Shown here piece after piece: positions 36,777 to 44,799 of a stretch of DNA of 56,382 nucleotides. Made by a program: the position numbers and the translations under genes. The DNA is from Bacteroidetes bacterium HGW-Bacteroidetes-7 (GTDB taxonomy: Bacteria; Bacteroidota; Bacteroidia; Bacteroidales; UBA932), in assembly GCA_002842465.1 (NCBI GenBank), contig PHDA01000018.1, forward strand, positions 1 through 56,382, in the 5' to 3' direction. The notes below the pieces were generated by a model. That model worked only from the letters and a program-made list of their open reading frames with translations, was not told the origin of the DNA and made no database searches. The stretch's first letter is position 1, and the number at the start of each line of letters is the position of its first letter.

Positions 36777-38120
36777 TTACAAAAGTTTCCCTGCCAATTC
36801 AGAGAGCTGACTCCTCTCTCCCTTAGTCAGGTTAATGTGACAGAATATCTCCTGCCCGTATAGTTTTTCTCCTAGGTGTGTAAGTCCGTTTGAATGAATG
36901 TCAAGGTATGGAGAGTCTATTTGATGTATGTCTCCGGTAAACACAAGCTTTGTGCCCTCTCCGGCTCTGGTGATAATTGTCTTTACTTCGTGAGGAGTCA
37001 GGTTCTGAGCCTCGTCAATTATAAAAAAGGTATTTGAAAGACTTCTTCCTCTTATGTATGCCAGGGGAGATATAAGCAGTTTCTCATTCTTGAGCATCTC
37101 TTCAACTCTTACAGCTTCACGACTCGTAGATTTGAATGTCCTTTTTATTACAGCCAGGTTATCAAACAGTGGCAACATATATGGACCCAGTTTCTCTTTA
37201 ACATCTCCTGGTAGAAAACCCATCTCCTGATTCTTCAATGGAATAACCGGTCTTGACAATAAAACCTGATCGAAGGATTGCTCCTGAGCCATAGCTGCAG
37301 CTAGTGCTAGAAGTGTTTTTCCTGTACCTGCTGTGCCTGTAAGTGATATCAGCTTTATATCGGGGTTGAGCAGTGCATCAATTGCAAAGGTCTGCTCATC
37401 ATTCCTTGACTCTATCCCATATGCCTTTTGCTTCCTGACAGGAATAATGCTTCTGGTTGAACTATTATATCTTGCAAGTACTCTGCTCTCTTTTTTCTCA
37501 CCTGTAATTATGTATAACTGATTTGAAGGGATATTTTTAAGCTTTAACTCCGAGGCGAGCACACCTTCGTTGATATAAAATAGTTTCTGCATGATAACTT
37601 CAGAGATATTATCCAGATGGATAACCTCCTTCATTATATTCTCAACCCTCTCTTCTGTTATTTTGTCGGTTAGATAGTCCTGAGCAAGCAAGTGCAGGGC
37701 TTTTGCCTTCATTCTAAGGTTAATATCCTTTGTTACCAGCACAACAGTCCTGTCCGGATTTTTTTCGGTGAGCCATTCGGTTGAAGCAAGAATTCTGTGA
37801 TCCTGAGTATCTTCGAAGAGCGATTCGGCCATTTTCTCGCTGAAAGGATGTCCAAGTTCAATTTTGACTATTCCTTTGTTTTTGCCAATTGGTATTCCGT
37901 TATCAAAGAGCTGATTATCTGTTATTTTATCCATCTCTCTGACAAACTCTCTTGCGTTGAAACTCAGAGTATCATTACCTTTTTTGAACTTATCCAGCTC
38001 TTCTATCACGGCAATCGGAATAACAATGTCGTTTTCCTGAAAGTTGTGAATTGCGCGAAAATCGTGCAGGATTACATTTGTGTCAAGCACAAATATTTTT
38101 GGTAATTTTTTCTTTTTCAT
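36777..38120 (-). CDS. PIN-PhoH fusion ATPase/ribonuclease (PhoH2 family)
   Basis: 447 residues. An N-terminal PIN RNase domain ('FVLDTNVILHD', acidic metal ligands also in 'VIEELDKF' and 'VTKDINLRMKA') is fused to a C-terminal PhoH helicase-like ATPase with Walker A 'LTGTAGTGKTLLAL' and Walker B 'FFIIDEAQNLTPHEV' plus 'VFTGDIHQID'. PhoH2 proteins are ATP-dependent RNA unwinding/cleaving enzymes linked to stress. Co-directional with purL, 11 bases downstream. Function in this organism not known. Confidence 0.93.
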   Translation of the reverse strand: MKKKKLPKIFVLDTNVILHDFRAIHNFQENDIVIPIAVIEELDKFKKGNDTLSFNAREFVREMDKITDNQLFDNGIPIGKNKGIVKIELGHPFSEKMAESLFEDTQDHRILASTEWLTEKNPDRTVVLVTKDINLRMKAKALHLLAQDYLTDKITEERVENIMKEVIHLDNISEVIMQKLFYINEGVLASELKLKNIPSNQLYIITGEKKESRVLARYNSSTRSIIPVRKQKAYGIESRNDEQTFAIDALLNPDIKLISLTGTAGTGKTLLALAAAMAQEQSFDQVLLSRPVIPLKNQEMGFLPGDVKEKLGPYMLPLFDNLAVIKRTFKSTSREAVRVEEMLKNEKLLISPLAYIRGRSLSNTFFIIDEAQNLTPHEVKTIITRAGEGTKLVFTGDIHQIDSPYLDIHSNGLTHLGEKLYGQEIFCHINLTKGERSQLSELAGKLL

Positions 38121-38131
38121 AATACTTCATT

Positions 38132-41100
38132 TTATATGTTCCTCAGCCATTTAAGGGCATTTTCAAACATACCTGACCAAGGGGTGACTTCGTCTGTGCT
38201 CCTCTCCTCCGGGTACCAGGCCCAGTTGTGAGGATAAATACAACGTTCAGGGTGTGGCATCATAGCAAGATGCCTTCCGCACGGGCTGCATACTCCTGCT
38301 ACTGCTTCAGGTGAACCGTTTGGATTTGCAGGGTACTCTTGGTAATTATACCTGAGAGCAATATTATAATTGGAAATCTCTTTAGGAAACGAGAATTTTC
38401 CCTCCCCGTGAGCAACCCAAATACCAAGTGAACTTCCAGAGAGTGAGCCTAACATTACAGAAGGGGAATCCTCTACAGTAACTCCTACAAATGCGCTTTC
38501 GTATTTATGGCTGTTATTGTGCTTCATTTTTGGTGAGATGTTCCTGTTTTTTGGGGTTATCAAACCAAGTTCGGCCATTAGCTGACACCCGTTGCAAACT
38601 CCAAGACTAAGTGTATCTTCTCTAGCGTAGAAGTTTTCAAGTGCTTTGGCCGCCTTTTCGTTATACAGGAAGGCGCCTGCCCAACCCTTTGCTGAGCCAA
38701 GAGTATCGGCATTCGAGAATCCACCCACAAATACTATCATACTTACATCCTCTAAAGTCTCTCTTCCGCTTACAAGGTCTGTCATGTGAACATCCTTTAC
38801 AGCAAAACCTGCAAGGTATAGTGCCCATGCCATCTCTCTCTCCCCGTTGGAGCCCTTCTCTCTTATTATGGCAGCAGTTTTTGTTCTTACGATACTCTTT
38901 AATGAGCTGTCTGTTTTTCCTGTAAAAGAGGCCGGAAACTTATAACGTAGAGGTTGTTTAGAATAGTTCTGATATCTTTCATTAGCAAGTTCTTCGCCAA
39001 CTTGATGAATATCAAATAAATAAGATGTTTTAAACCAAGTGTCGCGATATTTGTCAATATCAAGAGATAATTTTTGCTTAGGTAATTTTATGTTTAGCTC
39101 TCTTTTTGTTGAGTATTTTCCAATATTATAAAGAACAATTCCAAATTCAGAGGCGATTGACTCAATTCCGGCTAAATTGCCCTGACTAACCTGAACAATA
39201 ACGCCAGTATCTTCTGAGAAGAGTAATCTGGCAGGGTCTTTTTCATCAAAACGGGATAGATCTGCCTCGATACCACCTTCGCAATTCGGGAAGTTTATCT
39301 CCAGGAGTGCAGTCACAAGACCACCTGCAGAGATGTCATGACCGGCCAGCAGAATTTTATTTTCAACCATTCTTTGGAGCGCTTCAAAACACTGTCTGAA
39401 ATATGTAGCGTTTTTTACATCTGGACACTCGTTTCCAAGTTGATTTGTGATTTGAGCAAAGGCACTTCCTCCCAGAGCAAATGAGTCCTGATTAGTTATG
39501 CTGAACGGAATGTAAAATATGTTTGAATTTTTCTCTTTGGCCAGCACAGGCTTGACAACATTTGTAATATCGTTGCTTTGACCTACTGTAGAGATAATTA
39601 CTGTACCAGGTGATAGAACTTTCTCTCCTCCGGGATATTTCTGTGTCATTGAGAGGGAGTCTTTTCCTGTAGGAATATTGATTCCCAGTTCAATTGCGAA
39701 ATCCGATGCGGCTTTAACTGCTTTAAATAACCTTGCATCCTCTCCTATGTTTCTGCACGGCCACATCCAGTTGGCTGATAGGGAAAGCCCCCTGATTCCG
39801 CCATCAACAGGTGTCCACAGAACATTAGTTAAAGCCTCTGCAATAGCAATTCTGCTTCCTGCTGCAGAGTCAATCAATGCGACTGCCGGTGCATGGCCGA
39901 TAGAGGTAACCATGCCCTTTTTAGTGCCATAGCCAATCTCAACTGCTCCCAGATTGTTAAGTGGCAGCTGAATCTCTCCAACCGTCTGCTGAGCCGCAAT
40001 CAGGCCGGTAACAGAGCGGTCAACCTTGTTTGTTAACCAATCTTTGCAAGCAACAGATTCAAGTTGAAGTACCTGTTCCAGATAGTATTCAAGATCTTCT
40101 GTATCATATTCAAGCGGATCCCATTTTTCGTTATAGCTTACATCTTCCATAACGGTTTTTGGGGCAGAGCCAAACATGTCGCTCAAGGCAAGATCGATGG
40201 GTTTCTCTTTTGTTTTACTGTTTTCAAGGGTGAAGTTATTACGGCCGGTTGCCTCTCCAACAACATAAATTGGAGCTCTTTCGCGGGCCGCTATTCTTTC
40301 AAGTTCAGCTACATCTTTTTCGCTCATAACCAGACCCATTCTCTCCTGAGATTCGTTCCCCACAATCTCTTTTGCAGAGAGGGTAGGATCTCCTACAGGG
40401 AGTTTGCTTATGTCAATATCTCCTCCTGTCTCTTCGATAAGCTCAGACAGACAGTTAAGGTGACCGCCTGCTCCATGGTCGTGAATAGAGATTATTGAAT
40501 TGTTACCCCTCTCCGATAGTGAGCGGATTGCATTGTAAACCCTTTTTTGCATTTCGGGGTTCGACCGCTGTATGGCATTAAGTTCAATTGAATTTTCGAA
40601 CTCTCCGGTAGCCACAGACGATACGGCTCCTCCTCCCATTCCAATTCTATAGTTGTCTCCTCCCAGAAGTACAATTTTATCTCCTTTGTGAGGTTTGCCC
40701 TTGAATGCATACTCTTTTCTTGCATAGCCAATTCCGCCGGCAAGCATTATAACTTTATCGAAACCAAAACTTCTGTGGCTCTCCATATGCTCCATTGTGA
40801 GAAGAGATCCGCAAATTAGTGGTTGCCCGAACTTGTTGCCATAGTCGCTTGCTCCGTTAGACGCCTTAATTAGTATCTCTTGTGGTGTCTGATATAGCCA
40901 CTCTCTTGGTTCTCCGTTCTCCCAGTCTCTGCCCTGATCATCAAATCTTGGATATGAGGTCATATAAACTGCTGTTCCCGCAATAGGAAAAGAGCCTTTT
41001 CCTCCGGCAATTCTATCTCTTATCTCTCCGCCGGAACCTGTTGCTGCTCCATTAAATGGCTCTACAGTTGTTGGAAAATTATGAGTCTCTGCTTTAAGAG

Positions 41101-41827
41101 AGATAACAGTATCTGTTGATTCAGTGGTGTAAAGTGATGGCGTGTCTCCCTTTTCGGGGAAGAATAGAGTAGATGATGGGCCCTCTACAAAGGCGCAATT
41201 GTCTTTGTAAGCTGAGACTATTTTGTTTGGATTTTCAGCAGATGTCTTTTTAATCATCTTAAAGAGAGATGATTCCATTATCTCTCCATCAATTACAAAC
41301 GTTCCATTGAAAATTTTATGTCTGCAGTGCTCAGAATTTACCTGAGAAAAGCCGAAAACCTCTCCATCTGTGAGAGGCCTGCCAAGTTTTTTGCTAAGAT
41401 TTTCAAGGTATTCAACCTCTTCTGAATTAAGGGCTAAGCCTTCATTTTGGTTGTATGTTTTAATATCAGTAATCTCAAGAACAGGTTCAGGTTGTCTGTC
41501 AATATCGAACAGACTCTGATCCAGTCCATGAAAGACTCTTTGTAGCATTTTGTCGTGATGGCCGTTCTCATTTATAATTTCGACAAACTCCTCTATTCTC
41601 TCAATGCCATCTATGTTCATGTTTTTTGTAATCTCAACGGCAGTTGTACTCCAAGGTGTTATCATCTCTTTTCTGGGACCAATGAAAAGGCCATTAATAC
41701 TCTCTGAGCCAATAACTTGGGCACCGGAAAAGAGCCACTTAAGTGCTTGTATATCGCTCTCGGTTAAACTTTTAAATGTCTTGACTGCCAGAATAGGCCC
41801 TTCTGCTTCACGAAAGAATAAAATCAT
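38132..41827 (-). CDS. purL: Phosphoribosylformylglycinamidine synthase, large single-chain type
   Basis: Fourth step of de novo purine synthesis (FGAR to FGAM with glutamine). 1231 residues, the long form fusing PurS-like N-terminus, duplicated AIRS modules and a class I glutaminase. Motifs: 'QVNSEHCRHKIFNG', 'LKAETHNFPTTVEPFNGAAT', 'IHDHGAGGHLNCLSELI', 'HDISAGGLVTALLE', glutaminase nucleophile in 'GVCNGCQLMAEL' and 'MPHPERC'. All key residues present. No other pur genes are adjacent except the AIRS_C-like protein far away at 3565-4131. Confidence 0.97.
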   Translation of the reverse strand: MILFFREAEGPILAVKTFKSLTESDIQALKWLFSGAQVIGSESINGLFIGPRKEMITPWSTTAVEITKNMNIDGIERIEEFVEIINENGHHDKMLQRVFHGLDQSLFDIDRQPEPVLEITDIKTYNQNEGLALNSEEVEYLENLSKKLGRPLTDGEVFGFSQVNSEHCRHKIFNGTFVIDGEIMESSLFKMIKKTSAENPNKIVSAYKDNCAFVEGPSSTLFFPEKGDTPSLYTTESTDTVISLKAETHNFPTTVEPFNGAATGSGGEIRDRIAGGKGSFPIAGTAVYMTSYPRFDDQGRDWENGEPREWLYQTPQEILIKASNGASDYGNKFGQPLICGSLLTMEHMESHRSFGFDKVIMLAGGIGYARKEYAFKGKPHKGDKIVLLGGDNYRIGMGGGAVSSVATGEFENSIELNAIQRSNPEMQKRVYNAIRSLSERGNNSIISIHDHGAGGHLNCLSELIEETGGDIDISKLPVGDPTLSAKEIVGNESQERMGLVMSEKDVAELERIAARERAPIYVVGEATGRNNFTLENSKTKEKPIDLALSDMFGSAPKTVMEDVSYNEKWDPLEYDTEDLEYYLEQVLQLESVACKDWLTNKVDRSVTGLIAAQQTVGEIQLPLNNLGAVEIGYGTKKGMVTSIGHAPAVALIDSAAGSRIAIAEALTNVLWTPVDGGIRGLSLSANWMWPCRNIGEDARLFKAVKAASDFAIELGINIPTGKDSLSMTQKYPGGEKVLSPGTVIISTVGQSNDITNVVKPVLAKEKNSNIFYIPFSITNQDSFALGGSAFAQITNQLGNECPDVKNATYFRQCFEALQRMVENKILLAGHDISAGGLVTALLEINFPNCEGGIEADLSRFDEKDPARLLFSEDTGVIVQVSQGNLAGIESIASEFGIVLYNIGKYSTKRELNIKLPKQKLSLDIDKYRDTWFKTSYLFDIHQVGEELANERYQNYSKQPLRYKFPASFTGKTDSSLKSIVRTKTAAIIREKGSNGEREMAWALYLAGFAVKDVHMTDLVSGRETLEDVSMIVFVGGFSNADTLGSAKGWAGAFLYNEKAAKALENFYAREDTLSLGVCNGCQLMAELGLITPKNRNISPKMKHNNSHKYESAFVGVTVEDSPSVMLGSLSGSSLGIWVAHGEGKFSFPKEISNYNIALRYNYQEYPANPNGSPEAVAGVCSPCGRHLAMMPHPERCIYPHNWAWYPEERSTDEVTPWSGMFENALKWLRNI

Positions 41828-41958
41828 AGGATTTTGAAACTATAAAATTAGGCGCTAAAATTACTCCATTTTGCCCAATTCCCGAAAATTATTTATAAAT
41901 GTAACCATTTTGTGGCTTTTATTTTTCAAATTTGTTTGTTGATTATAGAAAATTCAAA

Positions 41959-43260
41959 ATGTTTAACCAAGAAAAATACATAAAGGAGATTGAGCACATT
42001 TTCAAACAATTTCCATCTTACCAGCAGGTTGGTTCAATTGCATACAAAGAGGGGCTTGAGACCATGAAAGAGTTTGACACTGTGCTTGGCCATCCTCATC
42101 GAAAATTCCCGGTAATACATATTGCCGGAACAAACGGAAAGGGGTCTGTATCCCATATGCTTGCCTCAGTATTCATGAAATTCGGTCTTAAAACGGCTCT
42201 ATATACTTCACCACATCTTTTGGATTTTCGGGAGAGAATAAAAGTGGACGGAAAGATGATCTCAAAAGAGGATGTTTATGAGTTTCTGACAATGCATAAA
42301 AGCTTAATGAACGACATAAAACCATCGTTCTTTGAGATTACCACTGCACTTGCCTTTGATTATTTTGCAAAACAGAAAGTTGATATTGCTGTTATTGAGA
42401 CAGGACTAGGCGGAAGACTCGATTCAACAAACATAGTCAGCCCCTGGCTAAGTATAATAACAAACATCGGACTTGACCACTGTGAGCAACTTGGCTCAAC
42501 AATAACTGCAATTGCGCTGGAAAAGGGGGGCATAATTAAGGATAATGTGCCTGTTGTGATTGGAGAGCATAATGTTACCACAAAAGATATATTTGAAAAA
42601 TTTGCAGCAGAGAGAGGATCAAAGATTCTTTTTTCAAAACTGTACAGATTCAAGGATATTAAGTTAAGTGATTACGAGCTCGATCTAAAAGGCGACTATC
42701 AGGTGAATAACTTGCGAACCACGCTTACTGCCCTATATGTGCTTTCTCAAAATCAGAGTTTTCTCTCTTTGGTGGGTAAAGGATGGAGTGATTATAATAT
42801 TAAAGAGGGTCTTAAAACAGCTGCAGCATCAACCGGGCTCAGAGGGAGGTGGGAGACACTGAATAAAAGGCCTTTGGTGATATGTGATACAGGTCATAAT
42901 GTTCATGGGTTGACAGTTGTCTTCTCTCAACTCAGAAAGCAAAGTTATTCAAGACTCTTTTCTATTATTGGTTTTGTTGCGGACAAAGACATTGAAAAGA
43001 TATTGGGACTTCTGCCGGTGTCGTCATATTTCTATTTTACTCAGGCGCAAATTCCAAGGGCTCTTGATGCAAAACTGCTTGCAAAAAGATGTAATTCGGT
43101 AGGATTACAAGGTGAGGTTGCCATTTCTGTAGTGGAGGCAATAAAGAAATTCAAGTCTGTTTGTAAAGAGGACGACCTTCTTTTCATTGGGGGAAGTACA
43201 TTTATTGTAGCTGAAGCGATAGAATTTTTTGAAAAAAACGAGAATTTTTTTGCAAAATAA
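41959..43260 (+). CDS. folC: Dihydrofolate/folylpolyglutamate synthase
   Basis: Adds glutamate to dihydropteroate and folates. 433 residues from ATG 41959; a TTG at 41932 is a weaker start. Mur-ligase fold: P-loop 'HIAGTNGKGSVSHML', 'TSPHLLDFRERI', 'VIETGLGGRLDSTN', 'ITNIGLDHCEQLG', and C-terminal 'CDTGHNVHGL'. It matches FolC rather than a Mur enzyme in length and motif wording. tRNA-Val follows 49 bases later. Confidence 0.95.
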   Translation: MFNQEKYIKEIEHIFKQFPSYQQVGSIAYKEGLETMKEFDTVLGHPHRKFPVIHIAGTNGKGSVSHMLASVFMKFGLKTALYTSPHLLDFRERIKVDGKMISKEDVYEFLTMHKSLMNDIKPSFFEITTALAFDYFAKQKVDIAVIETGLGGRLDSTNIVSPWLSIITNIGLDHCEQLGSTITAIALEKGGIIKDNVPVVIGEHNVTTKDIFEKFAAERGSKILFSKLYRFKDIKLSDYELDLKGDYQVNNLRTTLTALYVLSQNQSFLSLVGKGWSDYNIKEGLKTAAASTGLRGRWETLNKRPLVICDTGHNVHGLTVVFSQLRKQSYSRLFSIIGFVADKDIEKILGLLPVSSYFYFTQAQIPRALDAKLLAKRCNSVGLQGEVAISVVEAIKKFKSVCKEDDLLFIGGSTFIVAEAIEFFEKNENFFAK

Positions 43261-43279
43261 AAAAATGCAGATATCTTTG
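43249..43279 (+). promoter_or_regulatory. Consensus promoter of tRNA-Val
   Basis: TTTG (43249-43252), exactly 19 bases, then TATCTTTG (43272-43279): a textbook -33/-7 pair, overlapping the end of folC. Confidence 0.8.
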
Positions 43280-43309
43280 CACTCCCAATCGCAAGATAGG
43301 GTTTGAAAG

Positions 43310-43384
43310 GGGAGCATAGCTCAGTTGGTTTAGAGCATCTGCCTTACAAGCAGAGGGTCGGGGGTTCGACTCCCTCTGCTCCCA
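43310..43384 (+). tRNA. tRNA-Val (anticodon TAC)
   Basis: A 75-base cloverleaf: acceptor GGGAGCA/TGCTCCC, D-arm with AGCTCAGTTGG, anticodon stem TCTGC/GCAGA with loop CTTACAA (anticodon TAC), T-arm GGGGGTTCGACTCCC. CCA is not encoded. Confidence 0.96.
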
Positions 43385-43394
43385 CAAGAAAAAA

Positions 43395-43427
43395 GCGAGT
43401 ATCATTACGATATTCGCTTTTTTTTTT
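43395..43427 (+). terminator. Terminator after tRNA-Val
   Basis: Stem GCGAGTATC/GATATTCGC (one G-U), loop ATTAC, then ten T. On the opposite strand the A-run gives U-tract for the convergent lipoprotein gene too. Confidence 0.85.
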
Positions 43428-43434
43428 GCGTAAA

Positions 43435-44523
43435 TCAATTTGGTTCAGGCTGATTAACCCATGGACCGATTTTGAACGGACTTTTGGGAGAAAAATATAG
43501 ATCAACCATTTGGTCAATTATATCATGACCCCTTGCACTGTTGGTGAAGTACACAAGGTGACTTTTCTTTTGGGGAATAATTATAAACAGGGCTTTAAAG
43601 TTACCGTTATCACCCCAGTGAAATATAATATCACCAAATTCAGTATCCTTTTCAATTCCAACTCCCATAGCCCAGTAGATTGCACTATCACACTCTCTTG
43701 GTTTGCCTGAAAAACGAACAGCTTTTGTAACCGGTGAAAACATCTGCTGATGGGTCTCTTTCTTTAATCCTTTTCCCTCCATGAGTACATCCAGGAATTT
43801 TGAGTAGTCCCTTGCTGTTGTTCTTAGTGTATAAGCAGAGTTAGCTCTTGGATGACGCCCTTTACCCCGGTTCTCACCCTCTCTGGTAAATCCGTCAGCA
43901 GCCAGAGTATCGTACTCATCTTTCCATTCATAACTTGTATGATCCATTCTGAATGGAATAAATACCTCCTCTGTTGTCAACTGTTCAAGGCTCTTTCCGG
44001 TAACCTCTTCTACAGCTTTTTGCAGCAAATAATAACCCTCACCCGAATAGCTAAATGCAGAATCGGGTCGGAATTTAAATTTTACAATAGATGAAGGCCA
44101 CTCATCAGATGATGGCGATGTTGCCCAGTTAGGAAGCCCGGTTTTATGAGTCAAAACTGTTCTTGCGGTAATTTTTGAAGCCCATTCTCTATTTTCAAAC
44201 CTCTCAATACCTGTATACTTTGCAAGAGGTTTGTCAATATCAAAAACTCCTCTGTCTGCCAATAAAAACACAATATATGAGAAGATTGGTTTGCTTAGTG
44301 AAGCTGCCTGGAAAACAGAATTTTCATCTATTGATGCTACTATAGTGTCAGATTGCGAAAGTTCAAAAGAGATAAACTCTTTTTTGTTTCTAAAAGCAAC
44401 CTGAATCAGAGGAATTTTAGCTGAATCGGCAATTTCCGCTGTTGTTGGTTTAATATCATTTGTAGCCTTAGGAGCACATGAAAAGGTCACAGTTATTATT
44501 AAAAGCAAGGCAAATATTCGCAT
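43435..44523 (-). CDS. Serine beta-lactamase-like lipoprotein (class C/esterase family)
   Basis: A 362-residue exported lipoprotein (signal ending 'VTFSCAPK'). Beta-lactamase/transpeptidase fold: SxxK in 'AASLSKPIFSY' (nucleophile Ser), second motif 'YSGEGYYLLQK' (Tyr), and third motif 'HWGDNGNFKALF' in place of KTG. The HxG third box is typical of class C-like esterases and D-amino-acid peptidases rather than true beta-lactamases, so drug resistance should not be assumed. Probably peptide or ester hydrolysis in the periplasm. Divergent from the dCas12f locus. Confidence 0.85.
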   Translation of the reverse strand: MRIFALLLIITVTFSCAPKATNDIKPTTAEIADSAKIPLIQVAFRNKKEFISFELSQSDTIVASIDENSVFQAASLSKPIFSYIVFLLADRGVFDIDKPLAKYTGIERFENREWASKITARTVLTHKTGLPNWATSPSSDEWPSSIVKFKFRPDSAFSYSGEGYYLLQKAVEEVTGKSLEQLTTEEVFIPFRMDHTSYEWKDEYDTLAADGFTREGENRGKGRHPRANSAYTLRTTARDYSKFLDVLMEGKGLKKETHQQMFSPVTKAVRFSGKPRECDSAIYWAMGVGIEKDTEFGDIIFHWGDNGNFKALFIIIPQKKSHLVYFTNSARGHDIIDQMVDLYFSPKSPFKIGPWVNQPEPN

Positions 44524-44551
44524 TGTAAAAATTGGTTTAAATAGTTTAAAA

Positions 44552-44559
44552 CAAAATTA
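44552..44559 (-). promoter_or_regulatory. -7 box of the beta-lactamase-like gene
   Basis: Reads TAATTTTG on the minus strand (TAnnTTTG), 28 bases before its ATG. Confidence 0.45.
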
Positions 44560-44623
44560 ACAATTCAAACAGCTATTACAACACCCAAAAACTACACGTT
44601 TAAACTGTTTTCTTTTTTCAAGG

Positions 44624-44644
44624 AGGATATCCTGAATACATTTG
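44624..44644 (+). promoter_or_regulatory. Palindrome plus -7 box ahead of the candidate guide RNA
   Basis: A perfect 10-base palindrome AGGATATCCT (44624-44633) is followed 3 bases later by TACATTTG (44637-44644, fits TAnnTTTG). Transcription would begin near 44651, about 150 bases before the dCas12f ATG, leaving space for a separate RNA. The palindrome sits where an operator could control it. No protein frame starts in this stretch. Confidence 0.45.
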
Positions 44645-44650
44645 CTTCAT

Positions 44651-44790
44651 AAATAAGAAAGGAAATAAAACTCATTATAAGTTTTGGGGCAGCTGTATGT
44701 CCTTAATGTGAGGTGAAAGAGCACTCATAAACCAAATCGGATGCAGCGGTTAGTAATTAAGTACAATAGACAAATCTAATTTTGATTTAT
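44651..44790 (+). ncRNA. Candidate structured guide RNA/tracr-like RNA of the dCas12f locus
   Basis: The core 44686-44753 is about 48 percent G+C in surroundings near 30 percent and folds well. GCTGTAT-gt-CC (44692-44702) pairs with GGATGCAGC (44739-44747), enclosing a hairpin TGTGAG/CTCATA (44707-44712, 44724-44729). AACC (44730-44733) can pair with GGTT (44748-44751), crossing the outer stem as a pseudoknot. Cas12f tracr and TnpB omega RNAs are known for such pseudoknotted scaffolds. Downstream, 'CAATAGACAAAT' (44764-44775) resembles the 'AATAGACGAAT' core of a known Cas12f repeat. Boundaries and the guide segment are not determined; an ordinary structured leader is the alternative. Confidence 0.38.
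44777..44784 (+). promoter_or_regulatory. -7 box directly ahead of the dCas12f gene
   Basis: TAATTTTG (TAnnTTTG) 15 bases before the ATG at 44800. The predicted leader is about 9 bases, so the protein can be made independently of the upstream RNA. Confidence 0.4.
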
Positions 44791-44799
44791 AGATAGAAT

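Noticed and set aside
43202..43438. Minus-strand frame across tRNA-Val with 'QRESNPRPSACKADALNQLSYAP'
   Set aside because: This peptide is the reverse translation of a tRNA gene, a common false annotation in databases.
43435..44523. Antibiotic-resistance beta-lactamase
   Set aside because: The third motif is HWG rather than KTG and the protein is a lipoprotein; esterase or peptidase activity is more likely.
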